A stretch of DNA of 44,206 bases from Staphylococcus sp. GSSP0090. GTDB taxonomy: Bacteria > Bacillota > Bacilli > Staphylococcales > Staphylococcaceae. The stretch is from contig NZ_JACBFD010000022.1 of the NCBI RefSeq assembly GCF_013391405.1, positions 1-44,206 of the forward strand, read 5' to 3'. The notes under the pieces were generated by a model. It searched no databases. It was given only the letters and a program-made list of their open reading frames with translations, and had not been told where the DNA came from. Position 1 is the stretch's first letter; every line of letters begins with the position of its first letter. The position numbers and the translations under genes are program-made. Below, one piece after another: positions 19,069-31,100 of this stretch.

Positions 19069-19377
19069 TTAGCCAATGCCTAATGCAATTTTAGCATAGC
19101 GAGACATCATGTCTTTGCCCCATGGTGGACTCCAAACAATGTTTACTTCTGTATCTGAAATTTCTGGAATCTCAGCTAAAACCATTTTTACTTGGTTCAC
19201 AATTTGTGGTCCCATTGGACATCCCATAGATGTTAATGTCATTTCAACTGTACATAAACCTTCGTCATTAACATCAACATTATATACTAAACCTAAGTTG
19301 ACAATGTCGATACCCAACTCAGGGTCAATTACCATTTCTAAAGCATTTAATATGCTATCTTTTAATCCTTCATCCAT
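19069..19377 (-). CDS. sufT: SufT-like iron-sulfur cluster assembly factor (DUF59/MIP18 family)
   Basis: 102 residues, the full DUF59 domain. Conserved features are the DPE at 18-20 (VIDPELGIDIVNLGLVY), the reactive Cys53 in TSMGCPMGP, and WSPPWGKDMMS near the C-terminus. In S. aureus the gene at this locus, next to clpB, is SufT, which helps mature Fe-S proteins under high demand; that link is from memory of the family. AGAGGTG precedes the ATG. The gene is divergent from the HAD-cdr pair. Confidence 0.85.
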   Translation of the reverse strand: MDEGLKDSILNALEMVIDPELGIDIVNLGLVYNVDVNDEGLCTVEMTLTSMGCPMGPQIVNQVKMVLAEIPEISDTEVNIVWSPPWGKDMMSRYAKIALGIG

Positions 19378-19402
19378 TCATATCACCTCTTCGAATTTAA
19401 TG

Positions 19403-19453
19403 ATACTAACAATATATCAAATATCTTACAAAACGCCAATAAAATGCTATGAT
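19403..19453. promoter_or_regulatory. Back-to-back promoters of sufT and the HAD gene
   Basis: sufT (minus): -35 TTGTAA (19426-19431), 17 nt, -10 TAGTAT (19403-19408). HAD gene (plus): -35 CTTACA (19425-19430), 17 nt, -10 TATGAT (19448-19453). The two -35 elements overlap almost completely, so the polymerases should compete. Confidence 0.6.
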
Positions 19454-19489
19454 ATTCATACATCAATAAAAAACATTAAGGAGAATTAA

Positions 19490-20338
19490 ATGGAATCTTA
19501 TTTAATTTGTCTAGATTTAGACGGCACATTATTAACAGATGAAAAAGTTATTTCACCATATACAAAAAGCGTTTTAACTACGCTTCAACAACAAGGTCAT
19601 AAATTAATGATTGCTACAGGTAGACCTTATAGAGCCAGTCAAATATATTATCATGAATTAAATATGGATACGCCGGTAGTAAATTTCAATGGGGCATTTG
19701 TGCATCATCCAAAAGATGATCAATTTGAGCCAATGCATGAAGTATTAGACTTGGATTTATCTAAAAGCATCATTGAATCATTGAATGATTATGGGGTAAC
19801 CAACATGATTGCTGAAGTAAAAGATTATGTATTTATTAATAATTACGATCAAAAATTATTCGATGGGTTCTCTATGGGGAATCCAAAAGTTGAAACAGGC
19901 GACTTACTCAGCTCGTTAACTGAACCACCCACATCCATATTAGTTGAAGCAGAAGAATTTATGATGCCAAGAGTAAAACAAATGCTTACACGTTTTTATG
20001 CTGAAAACATTGAACACCGTAGATGGGGCTCACCATTTCCAGTGATAGAAATTGTTAAACAAGGCATTAGCAAAGCGCGTGGCATTGATTATGTGAAATC
20101 ATATCTAAATATTGATAGAAATCATATCATTGCTTTTGGAGACGAAGACAATGATTTAGAAATGATTAAATATGCTAAACATGGTATCGCAATGGATAAC
20201 GGTTTGGATGAACTTAAACATGTTGCGAACCAAACGACTTATTCTAACAATGAGGATGGGATTGGTCGTTATTTAAATGACTATTTCCAATTAAATATGC
20301 CTTATGAAGAAACAGTGAAATCTAGTATAGAGTCATAG
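19490..20338 (+). CDS. Cof-type HAD phosphatase (Cof-IIB subfamily)
   Basis: 282 residues. The HAD nucleophile motif is LDLDGTLL (Asp9 and Asp11), motif II is the Thr/Ser of IATGRPYRAS, Lys lies in VKQGISKARG, and motif IV is IAFGDEDNDLEMI. The large C2B cap fits sugar-phosphate or flavin-related phosphatases; the substrate is not predictable. AAGGAG lies close to the ATG. It is 27 nt ahead of cdr in the same frame and orientation, so probably cotranscribed. Confidence 0.88.
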   Translation: MESYLICLDLDGTLLTDEKVISPYTKSVLTTLQQQGHKLMIATGRPYRASQIYYHELNMDTPVVNFNGAFVHHPKDDQFEPMHEVLDLDLSKSIIESLNDYGVTNMIAEVKDYVFINNYDQKLFDGFSMGNPKVETGDLLSSLTEPPTSILVEAEEFMMPRVKQMLTRFYAENIEHRRWGSPFPVIEIVKQGISKARGIDYVKSYLNIDRNHIIAFGDEDNDLEMIKYAKHGIAMDNGLDELKHVANQTTYSNNEDGIGRYLNDYFQLNMPYEETVKSSIES

Positions 20339-20365
20339 ATAGATTACTTAAGGAGGCTATACGTT

Positions 20366-21688
20366 ATAAATAAAATTGTTGTAGTAGGTGCAGTTGCCGG
20401 CGGTGCAACAGTAGCCAGTCAAATTAGAAGACTTGATCAAGAAAGTGAGATTGTTGTCTTTGAAAAAGATAGAGATATGAGTTTTGCTAATTGTGCCTTA
20501 CCCTATTATTTGGGAAATGTTGTAGATTCACGCAATAAGGTACTGGAAGCCACACCTGAATCTTTTTATGAATCGAAAAATATTATTGTCAAACCGTATC
20601 ATGAAGTGACGGCCATTAATGACACAGAGAATACAATTACAGTCTACGATCGAACACAGGATACGCATATTGAGACTGATTATGATACTTTAATATTAAG
20701 TCCTGGGTGTAGCGCCAATTCATTAGACTTAAATAGTCAAATTGCATTTACACTAAGAAATATGGAAGATACAGATGCAATTGAAGCATTTATTGAAGAA
20801 AATAAAGTGAAAAATGCATTGGTCGTAGGTACTGGATATATCGGTCTTGAAATTTTAGATAATCTATATGAAAGAGGTATCTCCCCTACACTCATCCATC
20901 GTTCAACGCATATTAATAAACTGATGGATCAAGACATGAGCCAAGCAATCCTTGATGAAATGGATAAGAGAAATATTCAATATAGATTTAATGAACAGAT
21001 ATCAAAAGTTGTGGGCAATGCAGTTCATTTCGAATCTGGTAAAGTTGAAAATTATGACCTCATTATCGAAGGCGTTGGCGTTCAACCCAACTCAAAATTC
21101 ATTGAAAATTCTAATATTACTTTAGATGACAAAGGATACATTCCAGTTAATGATCAGTTCCAAACGAACATCCCAAATATTTATGCATTAGGTGATATTA
21201 TTACATCTCATTATCGTCATGTTGATTTAAATGCACATGTTCCTTTGGCATGGGGCGCACATCGTGGTGCAAGTATTATTGCTGAACAGTTAGCTGGCGA
21301 TAACTCAATACACTTTAAAGGCTATCTAGGATCTAATATTGTAAAATTCTTCGATTATACATTTGCTAGTGTCGGTGTATCACCACAAGAACTTACGGAA
21401 TTTGATTATACAATGGTCGAGGCTAACCAAGGGGAACACGCAGGTTATTACCCAGGAAATACTAAACTGCACTTACGTGTTTACTTTGATAAAACAAATC
21501 GACGTATCATTCGTGCTGCAGCAGTAGGTCAAAAGGGTGTCGACAAACGTATTGATGTACTATCGATGGCTATGATGCATAAACTCACGATTGATGAATT
21601 AGTTGAATTTGAAGTGGCTTATGCCCCACCATATAGCAGACCTAAAGATATTATTAATATGATTGGATACAAAGCACGTAATAAATAA
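20366..21688 (+). CDS. cdr: Coenzyme A disulfide reductase, apparent ATA start codon
   Basis: NAD(P)H-dependent flavoprotein that keeps CoA reduced, the main low-molecular-weight thiol system in many staphylococci. Full length is about 440 residues, like S. aureus Cdr (438). The FAD Rossmann segment [20 protein letters not shown] and the active-site Cys43 ([10 protein letters not shown]) are intact. The NAD(P) site is [14 protein letters not shown], and the C-terminal dimerisation domain ends [20 protein letters not shown]. The first in-frame ATG is at 20477, after the FAD motif. No ATG, GTG or TTG lies between the in-frame stop at 20336-20338 and that point. AGGAGG (20351-20356) is exactly 9 nt before ATA 20366, which aligns with the expected Met. 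Confidence 0.88.
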   Translation: MNKIVVVGAVAGGATVASQIRRLDQESEIVVFEKDRDMSFANCALPYYLGNVVDSRNKVLEATPESFYESKNIIVKPYHEVTAINDTENTITVYDRTQDTHIETDYDTLILSPGCSANSLDLNSQIAFTLRNMEDTDAIEAFIEENKVKNALVVGTGYIGLEILDNLYERGISPTLIHRSTHINKLMDQDMSQAILDEMDKRNIQYRFNEQISKVVGNAVHFESGKVENYDLIIEGVGVQPNSKFIENSNITLDDKGYIPVNDQFQTNIPNIYALGDIITSHYRHVDLNAHVPLAWGAHRGASIIAEQLAGDNSIHFKGYLGSNIVKFFDYTFASVGVSPQELTEFDYTMVEANQGEHAGYYPGNTKLHLRVYFDKTNRRIIRAAAVGQKGVDKRIDVLSMAMMHKLTIDELVEFEVAYAPPYSRPKDIINMIGYKARNK

Positions 21689-21692
21689 GTAT

Positions 21693-21735
21693 AAAAAAAG
21701 TCGTACATACGCATTAGGCATGTACGACTTTTTTT
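21693..21735. terminator. Bidirectional terminator between cdr and yisL
   Basis: A perfect 16-bp stem (AAAAAAAGTCGTACAT with ATGTACGACTTTTTTT) has an 11-nt loop between convergent genes. Confidence 0.9.
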
Positions 21736-21750
21736 ATTATACAATTACGT

Positions 21751-22140
21751 TTATAAACCAAACATTTGTGTAATTGGACCCATAGGTAAAATAACACCTA
21801 TAATCATTGTTAAGATAATCACTACAATTGTCGTCCACATTAAACCATGACTAGGTTGCCCTTTTTTACGTTTCGTAATTGTCACTTCCATTAATGCAAC
21901 TACAGCCACACCACAAATCATTTTCAATGTCAGTAACATGTGTCCACCAGCATCTCCTGATGAAAATGCTTGAATCCAAACCCAAAATCCAGAAATTAAG
22001 ACTAATACCATAAATAATCTTAATAGCATATGAATTGGTTTAAAATACGGTGACGCACCTTGTTTTTCTGAAAAATTAAAATAAGCAGCAAAAAACAAGA
22101 TAATTAATAAAACCCAACTTGCAATATGCATATGTAACAT
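21751..22140 (-). CDS. YisL family membrane protein (DUF1516)
   Basis: 129 residues, four hydrophobic segments (about 4-20, 36-56, 68-84 and 101-122). It opens [19 protein letters not shown], with [14 protein letters not shown] in the last loop, typical of DUF1516/YisL. Function unknown. It follows the yisK-like gene, as in Bacillus where yisK and yisL are neighbours. A terminator (22297-22329) and its own promoter separate the two here. Confidence 0.8.
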   Translation of the reverse strand: MLHMHIASWVLLIILFFAAYFNFSEKQGASPYFKPIHMLLRLFMVLVLISGFWVWIQAFSSGDAGGHMLLTLKMICGVAVVALMEVTITKRKKGQPSHGLMWTTIVVIILTMIIGVILPMGPITQMFGL

Positions 22141-22194
22141 AACCTATTACCCCCACACAATTTTTACTTCGAAAATATATAAAAACAGAAGCAT

Positions 22195-22221
22195 ATTGTA
22201 GTCTTTCAACTATGATGTCAA
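22195..22221 (-). promoter_or_regulatory. Candidate yisL promoter
   Basis: A consensus -35 TTGACA (22216-22221) has -10 TACAAT (22195-22200), but with only a 15-nt spacer. Confidence 0.45.
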
Positions 22222-22296
22222 AAGATTACACTTCTTATCATACGCAATATAACTGTACAATTCAAAAAAACTACATTAATCATTTATAATAAATAA

Positions 22297-22329
22297 AAAC
22301 TGGCCAATCCTTTATGGATTAACCAGTTT
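22297..22329 (-). terminator. Terminator after the yisK-like gene
   Basis: A 14-bp stem with two G-U pairs in the minus-strand RNA (AAACUGGUUAAUCC with GGAUUGGCCAGUUU) has a 5-nt loop and a TTTATTTATT tail. Confidence 0.8.
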
Positions 22330-22343
22330 ACAAGTATCGCTAA

Positions 22344-23249
22344 TTATTTTTCAGCAATAAAGTTTGTTAAAGTACCAATATTATCTATTGTTACTTTAAC
22401 TTCATCACCAGGTTGTAAGAATTGCGGTGGGTTCATTCCTGCACCAACGCCTGCTGGTGTACCTGTCGCAATGATATCTCCTGGATGTAATGCTACGTAT
22501 TTTGAAATTTCTTCAATTAATTCATCGATTTTAAGAATCATTTGACCTGTATTGCCATCTTGACGAATATCATTGTTCACTTTAGTCACAATATTGACGT
22601 CTTCTGGCGTAGGTAATTCATCTTTCGTTACAATATATGGTCCTACAGGGCAACCCCCTGTTAAACTTTTAGATAAGAATGCTTGGTCTTGTTCGTTTTG
22701 AGCTTTACGGTCTGTTATATCATTAATAATTGTATAACCATAAACATAATCTAAAGCAAGTGCTTTCGGTATTTTCTCACCAGATTTACCAATGACAATA
22801 CCAAGTTCACCCTCGTAATCTAGTTGATCAGTAATATCTTTATGATTCGGTATCGTGCTATTATCACCAGTTAGTGACGAAGCAGCTTTCGTAAACACAT
22901 ATAATCGCTGTACTTCGTGATTTAGCTCACTAGCATGATCTTGATAATTACGGCCAAAGGCAATCACATTATTAGTTGGTGTGACAGGTGGTAAAAATTC
23001 AATGTCGCTAAATTGGACTTTATAATCTTCACCCTTACCACTATCTTCCGCTGCAACAACCGCTTTACGAACTTGTTCTTGAAAATCTACGACTTGATTT
23101 TGTTGAAGACCATTTAATAACGTCTTAGGATGGAATGAACCTTCAGCAAAATCTGCAAATACTTTCTTCAAGTCCCATGCAGCTTCTTCACGTTTTACTT
23201 TCACACCATATGATGTCTGTCCTTCATGTTTGAATGATAGGAATTTCAT
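22344..23249 (-). CDS. Fumarylacetoacetate hydrolase-fold enzyme, YisK-like
   Basis: 301 residues, same length as Bacillus YisK. FAH-domain landmarks: [14 protein letters not shown] (about residue 91), metal-binding [28 protein letters not shown], and the C-terminal [13 protein letters not shown] and [15 protein letters not shown]. The family includes hydrolases, decarboxylases and oxaloacetate decarboxylase (reported for YisK), so the substrate is uncertain. GAGGAGCTG precedes the ATG. It lies after the DUF418 gene on the same strand, with 114 nt between them and no strong terminator there. Confidence 0.85.
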   Translation of the reverse strand: MKFLSFKHEGQTSYGVKVKREEAAWDLKKVFADFAEGSFHPKTLLNGLQQNQVVDFQEQVRKAVVAAEDSGKGEDYKVQFSDIEFLPPVTPTNNVIAFGRNYQDHASELNHEVQRLYVFTKAASSLTGDNSTIPNHKDITDQLDYEGELGIVIGKSGEKIPKALALDYVYGYTIINDITDRKAQNEQDQAFLSKSLTGGCPVGPYIVTKDELPTPEDVNIVTKVNNDIRQDGNTGQMILKIDELIEEISKYVALHPGDIIATGTPAGVGAGMNPPQFLQPGDEVKVTIDNIGTLTNFIAEK

Positions 23250-23363
23250 TCATAATCAGCTCCTCATCTATATCTTATTTCATATTATAACTATATTTAC
23301 CACTAAATAACAAATATATAACTAGTATATACAAAAATCTCAGACCTTTTACCTAATCTGTCA

Positions 23364-24503
23364 CTACGATTTTAAATATGTGAACTTTCGCCACAACCAT
23401 TCTATTGGGCCCATATTAAATATTTTCAAATAATAATAGCAGCCTATTACTTGTAAGCCATAAAAAATAATTACCATAAGGTAAGCTTGATATAAAGGTA
23501 ATTTATAGTATAGCCCTAAGGCAAATCCCATAAAAATAAATGTAAACACGATACTTTGCGTGATATATACAGATAAACTCAATTTACCTGGATACTTAAA
23601 TACACGCATGATTTGTGACGTAGGCTCATTTTGGCATAAATATACGATGATTATAATATAACCTACCGCTACTATCGGGCCTCCTACTGCATTGATAATA
23701 GCAAAAGCACTATTATCGTAATCAATAGCAAACGGTGCTTTAATCAAATAGCCTAAAATAGTGATTAAACTGCCCCACTTCAAAAAAGATTGTCTTTTTG
23801 TCCGCATAAGTTCAATTAAATTCATCTTATGTGCTGCAATGCCAAAAAGGACATAAGGTAAATACTCTAAAAATGCTGACCCCATTATGACATCCAACAT
23901 ACTATATAGGTTTTCTAGCATGTTTAACTTTATAAATGACAGATAATCACCATTCTGTTTAACATCGATAAATTGTGACAGAGAAATGCCTAGATAGTTG
24001 TTTGTTTCATAAACACCTTGCACATAATTTAACATTGCAATAGGTATCACTATTAGTAAGATTTTTAACAAAAATAAAATACTGGCAATCTTCATTAGCT
24101 TTTGCGCTGTCATTTTAATAAACAATACGGCGAAAAGTCCTGTAAATGCATAACCAAATAGAATATCACCAGAAAAAATAAACAAACCATGAATGATACC
24201 AATGACAATTAAAAAGCTAAGCCTTCGATAAATTATGGGATAAAATCGAACCTTTCTAATTTGGCTATGTTCAAACATGATACCTAGGCCGTATCCAAAT
24301 AAAAAAGTGAAGATTGGATAAAACGAACCTATGACAAACAGTGTAATTAACTGGAGAATGACTGTGTTGAAGCCTTTTATCGTTTGGGACATTAAAGCTA
24401 TCTCATACGGAAGGCTAAAAGCTAAAATATTCATTAAAATAATGCCGAATAAACTTATTCCACGCAAAGCATCCAATTCAAATATTCTCTGTTTTGTAGG
24501 CAC
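23364..24503 (-). CDS. DUF418/YeiB-type multi-spanning membrane protein
   Basis: 379 residues, about 9-10 membrane helices. The N-terminus RIFELDALRGISLFGIILMN is the hallmark of this family, and the DUF418 region fills roughly the second half (PGKLSLSVYITQSI, GPIEWLWRKFTY at the end). Function unknown; the family is related to acyltransferase-3 folds. The start is GTG (24501-24503), with AAGGAG 8 nt upstream. That ribosome site follows the addA stop directly (16 nt gap), so it is expressed with addBA. In the S. aureus order I remember, addA is followed directly by the FAH gene, so this is an extra gene. Confidence 0.8.
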   Translation of the reverse strand: MPTKQRIFELDALRGISLFGIILMNILAFSLPYEIALMSQTIKGFNTVILQLITLFVIGSFYPIFTFLFGYGLGIMFEHSQIRKVRFYPIIYRRLSFLIVIGIIHGLFIFSGDILFGYAFTGLFAVLFIKMTAQKLMKIASILFLLKILLIVIPIAMLNYVQGVYETNNYLGISLSQFIDVKQNGDYLSFIKLNMLENLYSMLDVIMGSAFLEYLPYVLFGIAAHKMNLIELMRTKRQSFLKWGSLITILGYLIKAPFAIDYDNSAFAIINAVGGPIVAVGYIIIIVYLCQNEPTSQIMRVFKYPGKLSLSVYITQSIVFTFIFMGFALGLYYKLPLYQAYLMVIIFYGLQVIGCYYYLKIFNMGPIEWLWRKFTYLKS

Positions 24504-24519
24504 GTGTAACGCTCCTTTT

Positions 24520-27500
24520 TTATCTTTCTATAGACAATTGACCAAATTTAAAGAAATACAAGAATCCTTTCACATCTGTCTTTAATATTGTTTCTAATGT
24601 ATTGCGATAGTAATCCATTTGAACCTTATAACGCGCTCTTAATTGCGCACCAATCTCTTCATCAGACATATTTCTCCGTCTATTAAAAGCATCCGTCTTA
24701 TAATCTACAAAATAATATTGTCCATCTTTTACAAATATAAGGTCTATCATTCCTTGAATAATTGAAGCATCCGCTTCACTATGCTTATCACGGTCTACCT
24801 CATTTTGATTAACAACAAATGGCAACTCCCGATAGATTGCATCACTTTCAGCAATGAATGCATACAAATCACTTTCTATAAATTGATAGATATCTTCAAA
24901 TCGGATATCTTGCTTCGCATCTTCAGGAATAATATGTTGAGCAATCAGACGATTTATGAGACGGTTCACATCATCCTTAGATAATCTATCCTTAAGAAAA
25001 GGTAAATGTTGCATTACTGTATGCATCAATGTACCGATTTCATTTGCTTTTCGTTGCTTACTATGGCTTAAAAATGCTGGTCTCTCATAGGAAGTTGAAC
25101 CAATACGGTATTGTCTTACCCTATCATAGTTCGTATCCGATTGTTCCGTTTCATGTTGACGCTTCAACTCCGAAACCGATTGCTTCGAGGGCTTTTCTAT
25201 AGCAGCTTGATAAGGATATTCATAGCTTAATTGATTATGAATTTGCGTTTTAAGTGCATCATTGTTCGAATGGCGCTGCTCTATATCTTCCACTGTACGT
25301 GTCTCACTTACATCAACAACTGCTTCTGAGGCAATATCTTCATAAAAATCCGTGTTTAATTGTACATATGGTCGCATTGCTCGATCAACATCATCTATCG
25401 ATTGCTCAAAGCGCAACGCTTTAGGCAAATCTGAAGACTGATATTTAGCTAAAATAGGATAAATCATATCAATAGGACGTTGTGCTGTAATACGATAGCT
25501 CACCGGTAAATGAGATTCTGATACTGACACTTGTTCAAACTGTGAAAGTGTTTTCTCATCTTTAACTCTACCAATTAGGAAAAGTTGTTCTTTTGCACGA
25601 GTTAAAGCAACATAAATAAGTCTCATTTCTTCTGATACCATCTCTTTTTCAGCAATCGCTTTATATGTCACAGAAGATAAAGATGGATAAGATAAATTAC
25701 TTTCAACATCATAATACGCCATACCTAACCCATAACTTTGATTTAATATCACTGGTCGATGCAAATCATCTCGTCTAAACTTACGAGAAAGCCCCGAATA
25801 AATTACAAATGGAAACTCTAGACCTTTACTGCTATGAATGGTCATCATTCGGACAACATCATCATTGGGGCCAACGATATTCTCTTCACCAAAATCTTTA
25901 CCACGTTCAATGAGTTCATCAATAAAGCGAATAAATTGATACAGTCCACGGAAACTGGAATTCTCAAATTCAACCGCTTTATTAAATAATCCATATAAAT
26001 TCGCACGACGACCTTTACCACCAATAATGCCACTAAAGTATTGTATGACATAGTGATCATTATAAAATTTATCGATAAGTTGATAAACTGGATGACTTTG
26101 ACTATAGTCCTGGTAATGTTCAATATCTTCAAGAAATGATGCTAGTTTAGCAACTAATTTTTTATTAGCTACATCATTAGCCATGTAGTGCTTTATTGAT
26201 TGATAAAAATAATCATCATTCGGACTAAATATACGTATATTAGATAACTCATCCTCAGTAAATTGATAGATAACAGAACGCATGAGACCAACTAAATAAA
26301 TGTCTTGTAATGGATTATCTACTGTTCTTAAAAATGATAAAATCAATTGCACTTCTGTTTGTTCAAAATACCCTTCCTTACTGTTTACATGAAATGGGAT
26401 ATTATGGTCTTTAAATGCTTGTTGGATCTTACGCGCTTGTCCATATGATCTTTCTAAAATAACAATATCTTTATAACTCGGTTTTCGATATTGCTCGGTT
26501 TTAATATCATAAATTTCATGTTGAGACATGATCTTTTCAACTTGCTGTACAATATATTCTGCCTCTTGTTCTGAACCATTTAAGTCTGATGTTGCATCTT
26601 CAATTAGCATATTCAACTGTACATCATGTGGTTTATGATCAAACGGAGCTCCATAATATAACTGTGCTGCGTCGTCGTAAACAATTTCTCCTACTGACTC
26701 GTCCATCATATGCTTAAATAAATAATTCGTTGTTGTTAATACCTCTTCCCTTGAACGAAAATTTTGAGATAAATCAATGCGCATACCATACTCAGAACCA
26801 TCAAGCGTAAAACGATTATATTTTCCTATAAAAAGACTAGGGTCAGCTTGTCTAAATTTATAAATAGATTGTTTCACATCACCAACCATAAATAAATTAC
26901 CATCGGCTTCGCCACCACGTTTTATACAAGCAATGATTTTTTCTTGAACGCGATTGGTATCTTGATACTCATCAACCAGTATTTCCTCAAATTGCTTACG
27001 ATACATAGCTGCAATTTCTGAAGAATTACCTTCTGAATCCATTAATATACGCAATGCGAAGTGTTCATAATCAGAGAAATCTAGTAAGTTACGACTTCTC
27101 TTTTTTTGATTAAATTGCTCAATCACATCCGCTGTAATTTGCGCTAAATAAGCGACTCTTGGTGCTAAACGTTGCATATCCGTTTTTAAGTCAGCGGCTT
27201 CACGTGAAAAGTAATCTTCTTGTACCTTAGTCACTAATGCTTTGTAATCATCATAATGCTTTTTACCATCATCATAAGCATCAATCATCATTTCATTTGC
27301 TTCTTTAATCTTTTTGTTTTTTGCAGGAAAACGCGATTCAAATTGATGTTCAGCAATTTTCTGTGTATTTAATAAACCGCCTTCCATCGCGTCAGCTAAG
27401 AAACGTCGTTCTTTATCTAATACAGCGACTTGCTTATCTACTTCTTCCAACATCATAAATAAATCGTAACTCTTATTGAGTGCCTCTAACGCCGAATTCA

Positions 27501-28179
27501 TAAATATCATCGCTAAATCATTAAGTAAATTAAATAATGCTTCTTGCTGCGATTCATCTTGATATGGCTGTGACAAATGCTGTAGCCAATTCAATGGGTT
27601 AGGATTAGCAACACTAAAATAATACATTTCTTTAATCGTATTTCTTAATTGATCATCATTACGATCAGATGATAATTGGTCTGTTAAGTCAACAAAATGA
27701 GGGTCCAATATATCGTAATGGTGTTCTAGTACCTCATCGATGGTTTGCTCTAGTAATAATATGTTTTCCGCTTCACTACTTGTTCTAAAATTAGGATCAA
27801 TATCTAAGACATCATAATGTTGTTGAATAAGTTTCAAACAAAAGCTATGTAATGTAGATATTTGTGCTTGATGAATTTTCACACGTTGATTTTTCAAATG
27901 TGCATTATCCGGATTTTCAATTGAAGCTTCTTGAATACGTTGATCTACACGTTGTTTCATTTCACGTGCACTTGCATTAGTGAACGTAACAACAAGCAAC
28001 TTATCAACATCGATTTCATCTTTGATAATGCGTTGAATGATACGTTCAACAAGTACGGCTGTTTTACCTGAACCGGCTGCAGCTGCAACTAAAATATCTT
28101 GCCCTTTGGCATAGATACTCTTCCATTGGTTATCAGTCCATCGTGTCCCTTCTGGTTTCACTGGAATGGCATTCATCAT
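24520..28179 (-). CDS. addA: AddA (RexA) helicase-nuclease subunit
   Basis: UvrD-type 3'-5' helicase plus nuclease of the AddAB complex, which processes DNA double-strand breaks for RecA. It has 1219 residues. Walker A is [12 protein letters not shown] (about 33-44), motif II is [12 protein letters not shown], motif VI is [12 protein letters not shown]. The RecB-type nuclease core GMIDLIF...VDYKTD has Asp-Tyr-Lys near 1159-1161. The ATG overlaps the addB stop by one base (TAATG). A second in-frame ATG follows immediately, so the first residue is ambiguous by one codon. Confidence 0.96.
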   Translation of the reverse strand: MMNAIPVKPEGTRWTDNQWKSIYAKGQDILVAAAAGSGKTAVLVERIIQRIIKDEIDVDKLLVVTFTNASAREMKQRVDQRIQEASIENPDNAHLKNQRVKIHQAQISTLHSFCLKLIQQHYDVLDIDPNFRTSSEAENILLLEQTIDEVLEHHYDILDPHFVDLTDQLSSDRNDDQLRNTIKEMYYFSVANPNPLNWLQHLSQPYQDESQQEALFNLLNDLAMIFMNSALEALNKSYDLFMMLEEVDKQVAVLDKERRFLADAMEGGLLNTQKIAEHQFESRFPAKNKKIKEANEMMIDAYDDGKKHYDDYKALVTKVQEDYFSREAADLKTDMQRLAPRVAYLAQITADVIEQFNQKKRSRNLLDFSDYEHFALRILMDSEGNSSEIAAMYRKQFEEILVDEYQDTNRVQEKIIACIKRGGEADGNLFMVGDVKQSIYKFRQADPSLFIGKYNRFTLDGSEYGMRIDLSQNFRSREEVLTTTNYLFKHMMDESVGEIVYDDAAQLYYGAPFDHKPHDVQLNMLIEDATSDLNGSEQEAEYIVQQVEKIMSQHEIYDIKTEQYRKPSYKDIVILERSYGQARKIQQAFKDHNIPFHVNSKEGYFEQTEVQLILSFLRTVDNPLQDIYLVGLMRSVIYQFTEDELSNIRIFSPNDDYFYQSIKHYMANDVANKKLVAKLASFLEDIEHYQDYSQSHPVYQLIDKFYNDHYVIQYFSGIIGGKGRRANLYGLFNKAVEFENSSFRGLYQFIRFIDELIERGKDFGEENIVGPNDDVVRMMTIHSSKGLEFPFVIYSGLSRKFRRDDLHRPVILNQSYGLGMAYYDVESNLSYPSLSSVTYKAIAEKEMVSEEMRLIYVALTRAKEQLFLIGRVKDEKTLSQFEQVSVSESHLPVSYRITAQRPIDMIYPILAKYQSSDLPKALRFEQSIDDVDRAMRPYVQLNTDFYEDIASEAVVDVSETRTVEDIEQRHSNNDALKTQIHNQLSYEYPYQAAIEKPSKQSVSELKRQHETEQSDTNYDRVRQYRIGSTSYERPAFLSHSKQRKANEIGTLMHTVMQHLPFLKDRLSKDDVNRLINRLIAQHIIPEDAKQDIRFEDIYQFIESDLYAFIAESDAIYRELPFVVNQNEVDRDKHSEADASIIQGMIDLIFVKDGQYYFVDYKTDAFNRRRNMSDEEIGAQLRARYKVQMDYYRNTLETILKTDVKGFLYFFKFGQLSIER

Positions 28180-31100
28180 TACTCATCCTCACTTTCTAAA
28201 TCTACATCTTGTATTGCTTCTAATGGGTTGATAGATTCGTCAACTGTGCGATAGCGTTTGCTATCAATCATGCCATCTACATGACAGACTGATTTATAAT
28301 TACAAAATTCACACGGCAATGTTTGATTATATTTCATTGGTGCAACTTCGGTATGACCATCCATGATATTTGAAGCAGTTTCAATAAAGTTCTTCTTATT
28401 ATGTTTAATTAATTTATAAATAGTATTTTCATCTGCAACTTTACTATTACTTTTTATTTCGCCATCTTTTTTCAAACCTAGTGGTACAATATCGGAATTG
28501 TAACTTGGTTCTAAACGTGTATCAAACGCATCTAATACAGATTTATCACTATTTAATAAACCACTAAGTTTAAATGAATTAATAAATTCTGCATCTCTTT
28601 TATCTTCACTTAACTGATTCCAAGCTAATTTAATGCGTGGTTCATGCACATGAAAATATAGTAGTCCTCCCGGTTTGGTCATATCCGTTAAACCTAGTCT
28701 TGATTTATTTTGCAAAACAATGTCCATATAAGTCATCATTTGCATTTGCATACCATAATAGACTTTAGTTAAATCAAGCGTTCCACTATATTTGGAAGAT
28801 TTATAATCTATAATGTTTACAAAACTTTCCTCTCCCTGTTGGTATGTGTCAATACGATCTATTTGTCCACGAATATTAATTGGAATACCTTGTTTCGTTT
28901 GTAAAGGTGCAGCTAATAACTCACTTTGATCTTTCGGTTTTCTTCTAAAACTAGCTTCAAAACGTTGTGGCGTAAACTTCGTATGACTCCCTTGATATTT
29001 GAGTGCTGTCAATGTTGTCTCTACAATGGCACCAATGCGTTGAGATAAATAACGATAATAAGCGGTCGAATTAAGTAAATTAAATTGAACCTCTGGTAAT
29101 ATTTCACTCAAAGCTTCTGTTGTTAATTTGTGTATTTGTTTAGGATTTAAATTTTTAAAATCACCATTTACGCTTTCTGAAATAAATTTTAAAACACGGT
29201 GGAATATGTCACCTAGGTCAAAGTTTTCTAGTTTATATTTTGTACGTTCATTCAGCCTTAAACCATGAGATGCAAAATGTTTAAAAGGACACGCCTGATA
29301 TCCTTCAAAACGAGAAACACTCGCATTAATCGTTGAACCATATAATGCTGTCGATAATGATTCACTGAGTTGAACCGTCTTATTATCGTAAGTTAAAGCT
29401 GAAAGTAAATAGGCTAAACCATCATTTAACCGTGTATCATCTCTCATAACTTGATAGGTATCTAGCCAAGTTTCAGCTACCAACTCATCATCTAACCATG
29501 CTTTTAAAGATTCAAAAAGCGCAATTTTAGTTTGATGTGGGTGTTCCATCAATCTTAAAGGCTCTGCTTGGTGTTGGTGATGAATATTTTGTACTTCTAA
29601 ATTGGTATATAACTGTTGAATTTGATTCAGGAACGGACTCGGTTCTTTCACATCCCCACTCGCTCCCATCAATGCATATGAAAATGTCACATGCGCGCGA
29701 CTTCTTGTCATAGCAATATAACAAACAAATGCTTCATCCATCTGTAAAATATCCGCTGTCGGACTTAATTCAATGTTTGACTGTTCTTGAAAATATTTTT
29801 TCTCATCATCTGTAATTAAACTAGATGCAGTAACTGTTTGTGGAATCACGCCGTCATTAGCACCCACAAGGTAAACATGTTGTTTATTATCTACTTTCGC
29901 TAAATCCATTGTTCCAATACTGACTTGATCTAATGTCTGTGGAATCATAATAAATTCTAGCTGTTCTAATCCAATATCAAATAGTTCTAAAAAGCGTGTT
30001 TTTGACATGCTTTGGTCACCAAACACTGTAACTAAATCGTCCAAGGTTTGTATGAGGCCGTTCCATATTTGATCAATCTCTTCAGCTTTTTGATGTTCAC
30101 CATTCACATCTAATGTATCTCTATCTGTCATTAATTGACTTGGCAAATCGAATGCTTCCATCGCTTCATAAAATGCAGTGGCGTAAGCGATTGCTGTATC
30201 CGCGTTATTCATTTTTTCCTCAAATAGCATGACTTTATTCATCACATCGGATTTTAATTGAATCACACGTTCAAATGTTTCACGTTCTTCATCTGTTAGA
30301 GGTTGGCGTTTCAACCCCATTTTTCTAAATTGTTCTATATCAAAATATTTATCGTCTATCCAACGCTTTCCATAAATACCACGCTCTAATACAAAGTTCT
30401 CTAGTATATCAATCAGATACTGACTCTTTTTAAATTTTTTTGATAAAATATTTGTTTTAAATAAACGCATTAATGGATCGAATTGCCATCCAGTTTGAAT
30501 AACTTCGATAAGAGACCGTATCATTTCCATAATAGGATGGTGCGTCATGGATGATTTTACGTCTATGTTGTAAGGTATGTCATATTGTGGCAATATAGAC
30601 TCCATTAAATAAGCATATGCTTCGTCTCTATATAAAATAGCAATATCTTGGAAGCGGCGACCTTGTTCTCGATTTTCCCTTAAAATACGTCGTGCAATTT
30701 CATTAATTTCTTCACGCATACCAGAAGCTTCTAGAATTTCAATATGGCCCTCCGTTGGTATTGGTTCAAACTGCAAGGCGTTGAAATTTTGTTCCAAGTG
30801 TTTCAAGTCGTTATGTATAAATCGTTTGACATCCTTAAACTGCTTGCGATGTATTTGTATATTTAAATTATTCGCAATTTCTTCAATATGCGTAAGTGAT
30901 TCTGATGGTTTTCTAAACAAACTAAAAAGATCTCTATCACCATCAGTCGTTAATACAACCGTCACTTTTTTCGCGTACTTCACTAAACTTTGTATGATTT
31001 GATATTCTAAGGTTGAAAAGTTGTGGAAACCATCTATATAAATTTCTGCACGTTTAAGCCACTGAGATTGATCCATCATTTCTATAAATCGCTGTAAACT

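Noticed and set aside
23330..23363. Terminator after the DUF418 gene
   Set aside because: Only a 4-5 bp stem (CAGA/TCTG) before a T-run; too weak to call.
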